Below, piece after piece: positions 48,455-58,480 of a stretch of 64,000 nt of DNA (position 1 is its first letter; each line of letters opens with the position of its first letter). The notes under the pieces were generated by a model. That model saw only the letters and a program-made list of their open reading frames with translations. It did no database searches and was not told where the DNA came from. The position numbers were made by a program, and so were the translations under genes. Source of the DNA: Nonomuraea wenchangensis (GTDB taxonomy: Bacteria; Actinomycetota; Actinomycetes; Streptosporangiales; Streptosporangiaceae); NCBI RefSeq assembly GCF_900111685.1, contig NZ_FOHX01000003.1, positions 502,960 through 566,959 of the forward strand, in the 5' to 3' direction.

Positions 48455-49969
48455 ATGACCCACTTCCGCAAGAGCACGGCGACCGCGGCCGTGGCCGTCC
48501 TGCTGCTGACCGCCTGTTCCACGACCACCGGCGGCACGGCCGGCGGCGGCACCGCCGGCCGCGACCTGACCGCCGCCGGCACCTATCCGATCGAGAGCCT
48601 CGACCCGCACGGCGCCCAGGGCGCGACGACCGGCACGCAGCTCGCCGCCCAGGCGATCTTCAGCAGGCTCGTCCGCCCGGACGCCACCGGCCAGGTCACC
48701 GGTGACCTGGCCGAGAAATGGGAGCCCGGCGCCACCGCCGCGCAGTGGAACTTCCACCTGCGCAGCGGCGCCACCTTCTCCGACGGCAAGCCGGTGACCA
48801 GCGCCGACGTGGTCGCCTCCTTCGAACGCATGCAGAAGCTGGACGGCCCCAACGCCGCCAACTTCCCTGACTACGAAATGACCGCGCCGTCCGCGGACCA
48901 GGTCACCCTGACCGCCCCGGCGCCGGACGCGTCCATCCCGCGCAAGCTCGGCCTCTTCTACGTCATCCCGGCCGGCGTCACCGCCGAGGACACCGCCTTC
49001 TTCGAGCGGCCGGTCGGCTCCGGCCCGTTCACCGTGAACCGCTTCGCGCCGAGCGAGGTGCTGGCGATGTCGGCGAACAGCAAGCACTGGGCCGGCGCGC
49101 CCCAGCTCGACCGGCTGGAGATCCGTACCATCCCGGACCTGTCGGCGCGGCTGACCGCGCTGCGCACCGGCGAGGTGGACGTGGTCTGGGGCATCCCCGA
49201 CGACCAGCTGCCCGTCCTGCGCGGTACGAGCGGCGTGACCGTCGAGACGGTGCCGAGCACCGCGGTGTTCACCATGTGGTTCAACTCCTCCAGCCCGGCG
49301 CTGAAGAGCCCGAAGGTGCGCCGCGCCCTGTGGCAGGCGGTCGACTTCGCCACGATCATCAAGCAGCTCTACCCGGAGACCGGCGCCCTGGCCGACGGCC
49401 TGGTGGCGCCCCCGGTGCTCGGCTACGCCAAGCAGGAGCCGGTCGGCTACGACCCGCAGGCCGCCAAGGCCGCGCTGCGGGAGGCCGGTTTCGAGAGCGG
49501 CGAGAAGCTGCGGCTGCAGTTCTCCGACGCCGAGTTCCGCCCGTTCGTCCAGGCGGTCGCGTCCGGGCTGGCCGAGAGCGGCGTGCAGGTGGACGTGCTG
49601 GAGAAGGAGAAGGCCGTCTTCACCAAGGACCTGCTCGCGCTCAACTGGGACATCAACTTCCAGCAGCTCGCGACGCCGACGTACGACGCCGCCAGCAACC
49701 TGGGCCGCCTCTACCCCTGCGCGGCGGGCCGTACCGGCTACTGCAACAAGGAGCTGGACGCGCTGCTCGCCAAGGCGGGCGCCAGCGCCGACGAGGCCGA
49801 GCGCGCCGAGCTCTACGGCCAGGCCGGCCAGATCATCTGGCGGGACGCGGTCGGCATGTACCCGATGACCGTGAAGCTCGCCTACGCCTGGGGCAAGAAG
49901 GTCACCGAGTTCACCCCGGACCCGAGCGGGCTGCCCGACTTCTCCCGCGTGAAGCTCACGGCGAAGTGA
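48455..49969 (+). CDS. Solute-binding lipoprotein, SBP family 5 (peptide/oligosaccharide)
   Basis: 504-aa extracellular receptor. The signal peptide has lipobox LLTACS with Cys22, followed by STTTGGT. The family 5 fold (YPIESLDPHGAQGATTGTQLAA ... WNFHLRSGATFSDGKPVTSADVVASFERMQ ... VGYDPQAAKAALREAGF) is complete. Family 5 usually binds peptides, but members also bind sugars, nickel and plant oligosaccharides. The gene lies between permease and ATPase genes, an unusual but known order. Confidence 0.94.
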   Translation: MTHFRKSTATAAVAVLLLTACSTTTGGTAGGGTAGRDLTAAGTYPIESLDPHGAQGATTGTQLAAQAIFSRLVRPDATGQVTGDLAEKWEPGATAAQWNFHLRSGATFSDGKPVTSADVVASFERMQKLDGPNAANFPDYEMTAPSADQVTLTAPAPDASIPRKLGLFYVIPAGVTAEDTAFFERPVGSGPFTVNRFAPSEVLAMSANSKHWAGAPQLDRLEIRTIPDLSARLTALRTGEVDVVWGIPDDQLPVLRGTSGVTVETVPSTAVFTMWFNSSSPALKSPKVRRALWQAVDFATIIKQLYPETGALADGLVAPPVLGYAKQEPVGYDPQAAKAALREAGFESGEKLRLQFSDAEFRPFVQAVASGLAESGVQVDVLEKEKAVFTKDLLALNWDINFQQLATPTYDAASNLGRLYPCAAGRTGYCNKELDALLAKAGASADEAERAELYGQAGQIIWRDAVGMYPMTVKLAYAWGKKVTEFTPDPSGLPDFSRVKLTAK

Positions 49970-50979
49970 TGGGGGAGCCACTGACAGCACCGCGGGCCAC
50001 CACGGCCGCGCCGCTCCTGCGGGCCGACGGGCTGACCGTCGACCTGCCTGCCCCCGGAGGCGGAGAGCCGGTCCGGGTCGTGGACGGCGTGACGTTCGAC
50101 GTGCCGGCTGGCACCACCGTCGGCCTCATCGGCGAGTCGGGCAGTGGCAAGACGATGACCGCGCTCGCGGTCATCGGCCTGCTGCCCGAGCGGGCCGCGA
50201 CAGGCGGTGAGCTGGCCTGGCGCGGGGAGAACCTGCTGCGCCCCGGCACCGACTGGCATCGGGTCAGGGGCCACGAGATTGCGATGATCTTCCAGGATCC
50301 GCTCGCCGCGCTGAACCCGAGCCTGACCATCGGCCGCCAGGTGGGCGAGATCCTGCGCCGCGCGGGCCGGCCCCGGGCCGAGGTCCGGCGCGCCGTCGCC
50401 GACCTGCTCGACCGCGTCGGGGTGCCCGACCCCGTGCGGCGGATGGACGCCTATCCCCACGAGTTGTCGGGCGGGCTGCGGCAGCGCGCCATGATCGCCC
50501 TGGCCCTGGCCGGCAGTCCGTCGCTGCTGCTCGCCGACGAGCCGACCACCGCGCTCGACGTCACCGTCCAGGCCAGGATCCTGCGCCTGCTCCGCTCGAT
50601 CCAGCAGGAGCAGGGGCTGGCGATGCTGCTGGTCAGCCATGACCTGCGGGTGGTCGCTCACGTGGCCGACGAGGCCGTGGTCATGTACGCGGGACGCGTC
50701 GCAGAACGCGGGCCGGCCGGTGCGACCCTGCGGCGCCCGGCCCATCCCTACACGCGGGCCCTGGTGGCGAGCGTGCCGGCGGTACGCACCCGGACGGCGC
50801 TCGCCGACCCGCTGCCCGGCGCGCCCGCGACGCCGGCCAACCGGCCCTCCGGCTGCGCCTTCCACCCGCGCTGCTCGCTGGCCAGGGACAGGTGCCGGAT
50901 CGAGGTGCCCCGGACCCGCGAGGTCGAGCCGGGCAGGTGGAGCGCCTGCCACTTCGCCGAGGAGGTGATCGGGTCGTGA
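49969..50979 (+). CDS. Dpp-type importer ATPase 1 (DppD-like)
   Basis: 336-aa ATPase. Walker A is GESGSGKTM, signature [16 protein letters not shown], Walker [13 protein letters not shown] and the C-terminal [15 protein letters not shown] 49969 shares one base with the SBP stop (TGATG). The frame also opens far upstream, but that is not coding. It powers import together with the next gene product. Confidence 0.95.
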   Translation: MGEPLTAPRATTAAPLLRADGLTVDLPAPGGGEPVRVVDGVTFDVPAGTTVGLIGESGSGKTMTALAVIGLLPERAATGGELAWRGENLLRPGTDWHRVRGHEIAMIFQDPLAALNPSLTIGRQVGEILRRAGRPRAEVRRAVADLLDRVGVPDPVRRMDAYPHELSGGLRQRAMIALALAGSPSLLLADEPTTALDVTVQARILRLLRSIQQEQGLAMLLVSHDLRVVAHVADEAVVMYAGRVAERGPAGATLRRPAHPYTRALVASVPAVRTRTALADPLPGAPATPANRPSGCAFHPRCSLARDRCRIEVPRTREVEPGRWSACHFAEEVIGS

Positions 50980-51800
50980 GCGACCTGCTCGTGGTGTCCG
51001 ACCTGCGGGTCACCTTCGGCGGCCGGCCAAACGGCCGGGCAGGCGGCCGAACCAAGAGCTGGGCCCGGCGTGGCAGGACCGGGCTGGTCGCCGTCGACGG
51101 CGTCAGTCTGCGGGTCGCGCCGGAGGAGACCCTCGCCGTCGTGGGGGAGTCCGGCTCGGGAAAGACCACCGTGGCCCGCTGCGTGGTCGGGCTGCAACGG
51201 CCGGACTCGGGCTCGGTGACCTTCGAAGGCCGGCCGCTCGGCCCGGTGGGACGCCGCCCGCCCGAACTGCAGCGCGCCGTCCAAATGGTCTTCCAGGACC
51301 CGCGCTCCTCGCTCAACCCCCGGATGACGGTGGCCGAGCTCATCGGGGAGGCCTGGCGGACCCATCCGGCCGCCGCGCCCGCCGGGGACAGGCCCGCGGC
51401 GCTGCGCCGCGTGCTCGCCGACGTCGGCCTCGACGGCGACGTGGCCGCCCGGCGCGCCGGTGACCTGTCCGGCGGCCAGTGCCAGCGGGTCAGCATCGCC
51501 CGCGCGCTGGCGGTCGGCCCGCGCCTGCTGGTGTGCGACGAGGCCGTCTCGGCCCTGGACGTGTCCGTCCAGGCGCAGATCCTGCGGCTGCTCGTGGACC
51601 TGCGCAGCAGCCACCGGCTCGCGCTGCTGTTCATCACGCACGACCTGGGCGTGGTCCACCAGATCGCCGACCGGGTCGCGGTCATGCGGGGCGGCGCCCT
51701 CGTCGAGGAAGGCCCCGCGGGACAGGTGCTCGGCGCGCCCCGGCACGAATACACCAGAACCCTGCTGGACGCGGCGCTGGACCTGGGAGCTGAAGCATGA
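50976..51800 (+). CDS. Dpp-type importer ATPase 2 (DppF-like)
   Basis: 274-aa ATPase. GTG 50976 overlaps the previous TGA. Walker A is GESGSGKTT, signature DLSGGQCQRVSIARAL, Walker B LLVCDEAVSALD with Ala in place of the usual Pro (DEA rather than DEP), and switch FITHDLGV. A basic insertion, GRPNGRAGGRTKSWARRGR, sits before the first core strand. It ends without the usual extended C-terminal Cys motif, making it shorter than the DppF at 2151. Confidence 0.93.
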   Translation: MSDLLVVSDLRVTFGGRPNGRAGGRTKSWARRGRTGLVAVDGVSLRVAPEETLAVVGESGSGKTTVARCVVGLQRPDSGSVTFEGRPLGPVGRRPPELQRAVQMVFQDPRSSLNPRMTVAELIGEAWRTHPAAAPAGDRPAALRRVLADVGLDGDVAARRAGDLSGGQCQRVSIARALAVGPRLLVCDEAVSALDVSVQAQILRLLVDLRSSHRLALLFITHDLGVVHQIADRVAVMRGGALVEEGPAGQVLGAPRHEYTRTLLDAALDLGAEA

Positions 51801-53851
51801 CCACGGGCTGGAACACCTGGGACGTCACCACCCACACCGGCATGGTGCACCTGCCGTCCGGGCTGCGGATCCGCTTCGGCGTGCCCGGCGCCCCGCTCGA
51901 CGGCTTCACCTGGCGCGACGGGCTGGTACGTCTCGGACACCACAGCGTCGGCGGGGAGTACGCGGAGGTCACCGTCGAGGCCGGCGGCGGCCGGCTGCAC
52001 CTGGTGATGGCCGGTGGGCCCGGCGACGAGCTGTACGTACGGGCCGAGGGCAGCAAGGGCGTCCTCGTGGTCCTCGACGGCTGGCACGGCGCCCGCGTGA
52101 CCGCCGACGGCGGGCTCGTCCGGGCCGGCGACACGCTCTGGCAGGTGGACGCCTCGACACCGGCCGATGGCCTGGAGCTGGAGTTCGCCGACCAGGCCGA
52201 CCTGTACGTAGCCCCGCACGGCGCGCCCGGCAGCGCCCGCGACGTGGGCCGGGAACTGGCGCGGCGACGGGCCCAGGCGGAGCGCACCGCACCGCGTTCC
52301 GAGGGCTGGCTGGGCGAGGCCGCCTGGGCCGCGACCCGCGCCGTCACCTGGAACACGATCTACGCGCCCGACCTCGGCCGGGTGCTCACCCCCACCTCCC
52401 GCGACTTCGTCTCCGCCCAGCGCAAGGGCTTCTACGGCACCTGGGCGCTGCACGCCTGGGACACGTTCTTCACCGGGCTGGTCGCCTCAACCGTCGACCG
52501 TGACTACGCCCGCGAGATCTTCGGCCAGATCCTGCCCTTCGCCGACGCCTCGGGCATGATCCCCAACCGGGTGTCCGACGAGCGGGGCACCACCGCCGAC
52601 CGCTCGCAGCCCCCGGTGGGCGCGCTGACCGTGCACAAGGCGTACCTGGCGGGCGGTCTGTCCGACGACACCCGCGACCGGGCGCTGCTCGCCGGAACGT
52701 TCCCGGCGCTGCTGGCCTGGCACGACTGGTGGCCCGGCGCCCGCCGCGGCCCGCACGGCCTGCTCACCTGGGGTTCCGACCCGGTCGCGGACGACCCGGA
52801 GTCGGCGACCCTGGACCGGGCGAAACGGGAGTCCGGCCTGGACGACTCGCCGATGTACGACGACGTCGCCTACGACCCCGCCACCCGCACCATGAACCTC
52901 ACCGACGTAGGGCTCGTCGCCCTGCACATCGCCGACGCCGACGCGCTCGCCGCGATCGCCGACGTCCTGGGGAAGCACGATGTGGCCCAGCGGCTGCGGG
53001 ACGAGGCGGCGGCTGCGCGTAAGAGCGCGGACGCGCTGCTGTGGGACCCCGGCCGGGGCGGCTACCGCAACCTGCGTGCCGACGGCACCCACGACCCGCA
53101 CGTCTCCCCGACCCTGCTGTACCCGCTGCTGGCCGCGATGCCGGACGCCGGCCGGGCCGCCGCCCTCGCCGCCCGGCTGCTGCGACCAGAAACGCTCGGC
53201 GGCGATCCGCCGCTGCCGAGCGCCGCCCGCGACGATCCCGGCTACGCGGCGACGTACTGGCGCGGGCGGATCTGGGCGCCTATGGCGTTCCTCGCGATCG
53301 AGGGCCTGCGCCGCTACGAGCTCACCGAGGCCAGCCGTCCGCTGGTCGGCGCGCTGCTGCGGCTGTTCCTCGCCGAATGGGACCGGCACAGCCACGTCCG
53401 CGAGAACTATCCGGCCACCTCGGGCGAGGACGTACGGGCGTTCCAGGCGCGCTCCGACGGGCTGATGGCCTGGGGCGGCCTGCTCGCCTACCTCGCCTAC
53501 GGCGAACTCGCCGACGCCCGGCAGGACGGCTGGCGCTTCGCCCATCCCGGCGAGCCCGCCGAGCTGGCCAACCTGCCGCTCGGCGACGGCCTGCTCACCG
53601 TGACCGCCGGAGACCGGCTGACGGTGACGCTGGACGGGCGGACGCTGCTCGACGCCGCGCCGGGCGTCGTGGTCACCGCATACCGGCGCACCGCCGAGGA
53701 GGTCACCGGGATCGCCCACGGCAGCGGCGACCTGCTCCTCAGCCCGCCCGGCGCCGGCGAACCGGTCCGGGTGGCGGTCACCGGGGAGCCACGGCCCTTC
53801 CGGTTGCACCGCGACGATCGACACGACAACGATGGGGGAATGCCCGCGTGA
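51797..53851 (+). CDS. GH63/MGH1-like (alpha/alpha)6-barrel glycoside hydrolase
   Basis: 684-aa cytoplasmic glycosidase. An N-terminal beta-sandwich (residues 1-150) precedes the helical toroid. Motifs include KGFYGTWALHAWDTFFTGL, the acid region TWGSDPVADDPESATLDRAKRESGLDDSPMYDD, and YWRGRIWAPMAFLAIEGLRRYE with RENYPATSGED near the end. The family includes alpha-glucosidases and mannosylglycerate hydrolases. In this operon it would trim an imported oligosaccharide. ATGA overlaps on both sides. Specificity is open. Confidence 0.86.
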   Translation: MTTGWNTWDVTTHTGMVHLPSGLRIRFGVPGAPLDGFTWRDGLVRLGHHSVGGEYAEVTVEAGGGRLHLVMAGGPGDELYVRAEGSKGVLVVLDGWHGARVTADGGLVRAGDTLWQVDASTPADGLELEFADQADLYVAPHGAPGSARDVGRELARRRAQAERTAPRSEGWLGEAAWAATRAVTWNTIYAPDLGRVLTPTSRDFVSAQRKGFYGTWALHAWDTFFTGLVASTVDRDYAREIFGQILPFADASGMIPNRVSDERGTTADRSQPPVGALTVHKAYLAGGLSDDTRDRALLAGTFPALLAWHDWWPGARRGPHGLLTWGSDPVADDPESATLDRAKRESGLDDSPMYDDVAYDPATRTMNLTDVGLVALHIADADALAAIADVLGKHDVAQRLRDEAAAARKSADALLWDPGRGGYRNLRADGTHDPHVSPTLLYPLLAAMPDAGRAAALAARLLRPETLGGDPPLPSAARDDPGYAATYWRGRIWAPMAFLAIEGLRRYELTEASRPLVGALLRLFLAEWDRHSHVRENYPATSGEDVRAFQARSDGLMAWGGLLAYLAYGELADARQDGWRFAHPGEPAELANLPLGDGLLTVTAGDRLTVTLDGRTLLDAAPGVVVTAYRRTAEEVTGIAHGSGDLLLSPPGAGEPVRVAVTGEPRPFRLHRDDRHDNDGGMPA

Positions 53852-55461
53852 CCGAACAATCCGAGACCATGGCCGACATCCTCGTCGCCGGTGGCGGGCT
53901 CGGCGGGGTCGCCGCCGCGCTGGCCGCACTGCGCAGGGGACGCTCCGTGCTCATGGTCGAGCCGACCGACTGGCTCGGCGGCCAGCTCACCAGCCAGGGG
54001 GTGCCACCGGACGAGCACACCTGGATCGAGCAGTTCGGATGCACCCGCAGCTATCGCCGCCTGCGTGACGCGATCCGGGACCACTACCGCACGTGGTACC
54101 CGCTGACCGACGAGGCGCGCGCCCGCCCCGACCTCAACCCCGGCGAGGGCCGGGTCTCCCGGCTGTGCCACGAGCCCAAGGTCGCCGCCGCCGTGCTGGA
54201 GGCCATGGTCGCGCCGTACGTGTCGGCCGGCCGGCTGCGCGTCCTCCACCACCATGAGGTCGTCGGCGCCGCCATGGACGGCGACAGGGTCGGCGCGGTC
54301 ACCGTCGAGTCGCGCGACGGGCGCCGGCTGACGGTGACGGCCGCGTACGTGCTGGACGCCACCGAGCTCGGCGACCTGCTGCCGCTCACCGGGGCCGAGC
54401 ACGTCACCGGCTTCGAGTCCCGGCACGACACCGGCGAGCCGAGCGCCCCCGACGAGGCCCAGCCGGCGAACATGCAGGCGTTCTCGTGGGTGTTCGCGGT
54501 CGACCACCGGCAGGGGGAGGACCACACCGTCGACCGTCCCGCCGGCTACCGGGACTGGGTGCGCTACCAGCCGCCCCAGTGGCCGAACCCGCTGCTCAGC
54601 CTGAGCGCGCCCGACCCCAGGACGCTCAGGACGGTGAGCCGCGCGTTCGTCCCGAACGCCGAGACCGGTCCGGTCGTCGCGGACCAGCGGGCCGATCCGG
54701 GCGACAAGGAGCTGTGGGCGTTCCGCAGGGTGCTGTCCCGCGGCCTGTTCCGGCCCGGCTTCGCCGCGAGCGACGTCACCATCGTGAACTGGCCCATGAT
54801 CGACTACCTGCCCGGCCCGTTGATCGGGGTGAGCGACGAGGAGCGGGCCAAGCACCTGGCGGGCGCCCGCGAGCTGAGCATGAGCATGCTGTACTGGCTG
54901 CAGACGGAGGCGCCCCGCCCGGACGGCGGCACCGGCTGGCCCGGCCTCCGGCTGCGCGGCGACGTGATGGGCACCACCGACGGGCTGGCCAAGGCGCCCT
55001 ACATCCGCGAGTCCCGCCGCATCGCCGCCCGCTACCGCGTCACCGAGCAGGACCTGTCGATGGCCGTACGCGGCGAGGCCGGCGCGGTGCGCTACCCCGA
55101 CTCGGTCGGGATCGGCATGTACCGCATCGACCTGCATCCTTCGACCGGCGGCGACACCTACATCGACGTCGCCAGCTCCCCGTTCCAGATCCCGCTCGGC
55201 GCGCTGCTCCCGGTCCGGCTGCGCAACCTGCTGCCGGCCGCCAAGAACATCGGCACCACCCACATCACCAACGGCTGCTACCGGCTGCACCCGGTGGAGT
55301 GGAACATCGGCGAGGTCGCCGGGGCGCTCGCCGCGCACTGCCTGGAACACCGGCTGGAACCCGAGCAGGTGCACGCCGACGGCGCCCGGCTGCGGGCCTT
55401 CCAGGACGAGCTGGCCGCCGACGGCGTCGAGCTGGCCTGGCCCGAGATCAAGGGGTACTGA
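53848..55461 (+). CDS. FAD-dependent oxidoreductase (PF12831-type)
   Basis: 537-aa flavoprotein. The dinucleotide fold ILVAGGGLGGVAAALAALRRGRSVLMVEP is at about residues 10-39, with TDWLGGQLTSQGV following as in this sugar-locus family. The C-terminal FAD motif LLPAAKNIGTTHITNGCYRLHPVEWNIGE is clear. Such enzymes occur in glycan loci, but their reaction is largely undefined. Here it would oxidise an imported sugar or sugar acid. GTG 53848 overlaps the GH stop. Confidence 0.85.
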   Translation: MTEQSETMADILVAGGGLGGVAAALAALRRGRSVLMVEPTDWLGGQLTSQGVPPDEHTWIEQFGCTRSYRRLRDAIRDHYRTWYPLTDEARARPDLNPGEGRVSRLCHEPKVAAAVLEAMVAPYVSAGRLRVLHHHEVVGAAMDGDRVGAVTVESRDGRRLTVTAAYVLDATELGDLLPLTGAEHVTGFESRHDTGEPSAPDEAQPANMQAFSWVFAVDHRQGEDHTVDRPAGYRDWVRYQPPQWPNPLLSLSAPDPRTLRTVSRAFVPNAETGPVVADQRADPGDKELWAFRRVLSRGLFRPGFAASDVTIVNWPMIDYLPGPLIGVSDEERAKHLAGARELSMSMLYWLQTEAPRPDGGTGWPGLRLRGDVMGTTDGLAKAPYIRESRRIAARYRVTEQDLSMAVRGEAGAVRYPDSVGIGMYRIDLHPSTGGDTYIDVASSPFQIPLGALLPVRLRNLLPAAKNIGTTHITNGCYRLHPVEWNIGEVAGALAAHCLEHRLEPEQVHADGARLRAFQDELAADGVELAWPEIKGY

Positions 55462-56378
55462 TGCCGACCGACGGCCGGCGACTTCTACGGGGCGTGATGA
55501 TCCCCCTCGTCACGCCGATGAGCGAGCCGGGGAGGCCGTCCGCCGAGGCGGCGACGACGCTGCTCCAGAGGCTCGCCGCGGCGGGCGCGCGCAGCCTGAT
55601 GTTGTTCGGCAGCAACGGCGAGGGCCCGCTGCTGCCGGTCTCCCGCCTGGCCGGCTTCGCCGAGCGGGTGGCGGAGGAGTGGCGCGGGCTGACCGGCGGC
55701 CCGGTGCTGTGCAACGTCACCGCGGCCGGCACCGCGGAGGCGCTCGACCGCGCGGCGGCGCTCGCGCCGGCCCGGCCCGACGCGCTGGTGCTCAGCCCGC
55801 CCATCTATTTCCGGCACCGCGACGACGAGATCATGGCGCACTACGCCGCCGTGGCCGCGGCCGGCGTCCCGCTGGTCGCCTACAACGCGCCGCGCTACAG
55901 CAACCCGCTCGGCCCGGCGCTCATCGACCGGCTGGTGGAGCTTCCCGGCGTGGTGGGCATCAAGGACAGCTCCGGCGACCTGGACCTGCTGCGGCACATC
56001 GTCTCCGCCGCCCGGCGCCGGCCCGACTTCGGCGTGAGCCAGGGGGCGGAGACCCAGCTGCTCGCCGCGCTGCGGCTCGGCGCCGACGGCATCGTCCCGG
56101 GCATCGCGAACCTGGCGCCCGGAGCCGCCGTCGAGCTCGTCGAGGCCCACGGAACCGGCCGGGACGGCGAGGCGGAGGCCGCGCAGGGCGTGCTCACCCG
56201 GCTGCTCGCCCTGCACGGCGTACGGCCGGGCGTGCCCGCCGTCAAGGCGGTGCTCGACGACCGGGGCCTGTGCCCCCCGCACGTGGCCGCGCCGCTCCTG
56301 CCGTGCACCGAGGCCGAACGCCGCGAACTGATCGCCCTGCTCAGCACCGACGAAACCCATCTCTTACCGCGGAGGTAG
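55461..56378 (+). CDS. Dihydrodipicolinate synthase/N-acetylneuraminate lyase-family aldolase
   Basis: 305-aa class I aldolase of the DHDPS/NAL superfamily. The TIM barrel begins LRGVMIPLVTPMSEPGRPS. GSNGEGPLL binds the substrate carboxylate, catalytic Tyr141 is in YNAPRYSNPLG, and Schiff-base Lys168 is in VVGIKDSSGD. In lysine biosynthesis it would sit with dapB. Here it sits in a sugar operon, so cleavage of a 2-keto-3-deoxy sugar acid or ulosonate to pyruvate plus an aldehyde is more likely. ATG 55461 overlaps the previous TGA. Confidence 0.87.
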   Translation: MPTDGRRLLRGVMIPLVTPMSEPGRPSAEAATTLLQRLAAAGARSLMLFGSNGEGPLLPVSRLAGFAERVAEEWRGLTGGPVLCNVTAAGTAEALDRAAALAPARPDALVLSPPIYFRHRDDEIMAHYAAVAAAGVPLVAYNAPRYSNPLGPALIDRLVELPGVVGIKDSSGDLDLLRHIVSAARRRPDFGVSQGAETQLLAALRLGADGIVPGIANLAPGAAVELVEAHGTGRDGEAEAAQGVLTRLLALHGVRPGVPAVKAVLDDRGLCPPHVAAPLLPCTEAERRELIALLSTDETHLLPRR

Positions 56379-56381
56379 CAC

Positions 56382-58478
56382 GTGGCCCAGCCAGATCCCC
56401 ATCACCCCCTCATCGGCCGCCGCGCGTTCGGCCTCGGGGCCGCCGCGGCTTCGGTGGCCGCGGTGCTCGGCCCGGCCCTGCCCGCGAGCGCGGCGGCGGC
56501 CCGGCCGCCCCGGGCCTCCTTCGACGACTTCACCCTGTGGGACAACACCGTGGATCCGCTGCAGAGCTACCACGTCCACGGGCTGACCGTGCTGCCGGAC
56601 GACACCATCCTCGTCGTCACCGAGGGACGTCACGAGGTGTGCGACGCCGGCCCCCGCGACCTGGTGCTGCGGCGCAGCCCGGACGGCGGCGACACCTGGG
56701 AGCCGACGCGTACGCTCATCAGCTCCGTCGACGGCCAGTCGTGGGGCAACCCGGCGTTCGTCGTCGACCGGGCCACCGGCGAGATCTTCCTGTTCTACAT
56801 GCTGTCCATCCTGCTGCCGGAGAACACCGGGTGCTCCGGCGACATCGGCGACCTCTACCTGATCTCCAGCGCCGACGGCGGCAGGACGTGGAGCGAGCCG
56901 CGCGCGATGTCCGGGCTGTTCGACCACTTCCCCCACGACTGGCGACTGCACAGCCCCGGCCCCGGCCACGGCATCCAGCTCGACGACGGCCGGCTGCTGA
57001 TGAACTGCGCACACCGCCGGGTCATCATCGGCAACACCGTCGAGCAGCGGAACTACGGCGTCGCGTCCATCTACAGCGACGACCACGGGAAGACCTGGAA
57101 GGCCACCGCCGAAGTGCCGGTCTCCGTCCCGTACCCGATCAACGAGGCCAGGCTGATCCAGCGCTCCGACGGCACTGTGCTGGTCAACGGGCGCGCCGCC
57201 GCGGGCGGCAACCGGCAGCGGATCGTGTCGGTCAGCACCGACCGCGGGCTCACCTGGTCGCCGCCCCGCCTGGACGGCTCCACCGGGACGTTCAACGCGG
57301 TGGACGCCAGCCTGCTGCGCTACACCGGCGGGCCGGGCTCGTCCGAACCGAGCCGGGTGCTGTTCAGCCGCCCCGACTCGCCGGTGCGTACCAACATGAC
57401 CGTCTCGATCAGCTACGACGACGCGCACTCCTTCCGCTACAGCCGCGTCATCAACGAGGGCCGGTCGTACTACTCCGAGCTGGCGAGGCTGTCGGACGGC
57501 ACGATCCTGCTGGTGTACGGCTGCGACGGCGACAACCCGAGCTTCCCGCGCCGGGTGGCCCTGTGCCGGTTCTCCCTCGAATGGCTCACCGACGGCAGGG
57601 ACGGCCTGCGCAAGGGACCCCGCTACCGCGAACGGCTCGTGGACCTGGCGACGGGGGCACGCGCCACCGACGGCGCCGTGTCCGTGGTCGCCGATCCGGT
57701 GGCCCGCGGGGGCAGCCGGGCCGAGTTCACCCCGGCGCGGACCGGCGCGTACGTCGAGTACACGGTGAACGTCCCGGTGCCGGGGGACTACGAGCTGCTG
57801 CTGCGCTACTTCCGCGCCGCCGCCGGCGGGCTGGTCACCGTGACGGTCGACGGCAGCGCGATCCCGGCCCTGGTGCTGGACACCACGGCCGACCGCGCCG
57901 ACGGTTACGACGTCGCCCAGCTCGGCAGCGTACGGCTGAAGCGCGGCCCGCACACGATCCGCTTCACCGCCTCCGGCGCGGGCCGCGGCGGCGGCAGCCT
58001 GATCTCGCTGGACACGCTGAGCCTGATCACCGCCCCGTCCCAGCCGGACGTACGCGAGGAGGTGGTGGTCGACAACGACGAGCTCGGTTACCAGGTGGTA
58101 AGCGGTACCTGGTCGGCGGGGACGGGGGTGGCCGGCTACCGGGGCGGCAACTACCGATCCGCGCCTGCCGGCACCGGCGCCCGCGTCGTCCGGTGGCGCC
58201 CGGTGGTCCCACGCGCGGGCGACTACGAGGTGCAGGTCTCCTACACCGCGCACGAGAACCGCGCGAGCAACGCCCCCTACACCGTCACCCACGCGGACGG
58301 CACCACCGTGGTGCGCGTCGACCAGCGCAAGCCAGGGGCGCCGGAGCCGCGCGGCGGTTCCTGGGTGTCGCTCGGCACGTTCCGCATGGCCGCGGGGCTG
58401 GCGGCGATCGAGCTGAGCGACGCCGCCGACGGCACCGTCATCGCCGACGCCGTCCGGCTGATCGACGTACGGAGGTAA
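56382..58478 (+). CDS. Tat-secreted sialidase-fold (GH33-like) protein with golvesin-like domain
   Basis: 698-aa exported protein. The Tat signal (GRRAFGLGAAAASVAAVLG, Arg13-Arg14) is followed by a six-bladed beta propeller with Asp-boxes SPDGGDTW, SADGGRTW, SDDHGKTW and STDRGLTW. A late Tyr/Glu motif RSYYSELARLSDGT lies where sialidases have the nucleophile. The canonical YRIP motif, with the first of three Arg that bind the carboxylate, reads YHVHG here. A carbohydrate-binding-like module (residues about 425-540) and a C-terminal xly/golvesin-like domain (EVVVDNDELGYQVVSGTW) follow. Substrate may differ from sialic acid. Confidence 0.85.
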   Translation: MAQPDPHHPLIGRRAFGLGAAAASVAAVLGPALPASAAAARPPRASFDDFTLWDNTVDPLQSYHVHGLTVLPDDTILVVTEGRHEVCDAGPRDLVLRRSPDGGDTWEPTRTLISSVDGQSWGNPAFVVDRATGEIFLFYMLSILLPENTGCSGDIGDLYLISSADGGRTWSEPRAMSGLFDHFPHDWRLHSPGPGHGIQLDDGRLLMNCAHRRVIIGNTVEQRNYGVASIYSDDHGKTWKATAEVPVSVPYPINEARLIQRSDGTVLVNGRAAAGGNRQRIVSVSTDRGLTWSPPRLDGSTGTFNAVDASLLRYTGGPGSSEPSRVLFSRPDSPVRTNMTVSISYDDAHSFRYSRVINEGRSYYSELARLSDGTILLVYGCDGDNPSFPRRVALCRFSLEWLTDGRDGLRKGPRYRERLVDLATGARATDGAVSVVADPVARGGSRAEFTPARTGAYVEYTVNVPVPGDYELLLRYFRAAAGGLVTVTVDGSAIPALVLDTTADRADGYDVAQLGSVRLKRGPHTIRFTASGAGRGGGSLISLDTLSLITAPSQPDVREEVVVDNDELGYQVVSGTWSAGTGVAGYRGGNYRSAPAGTGARVVRWRPVVPRAGDYEVQVSYTAHENRASNAPYTVTHADGTTVVRVDQRKPGAPEPRGGSWVSLGTFRMAAGLAAIELSDAADGTVIADAVRLIDVRR

Positions 58479-58480
58479 CG

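Noticed and set aside
47507-49990. 827-aa minus-strand frame opposite the importer genes
   Set aside because: Shadow of permease and binding-protein genes; no recognisable domain.
55461-56378. Lysine-biosynthesis DapA
   Set aside because: Family match is real, but the operon contains only transport and glycan genes, and no other lysine genes are near.
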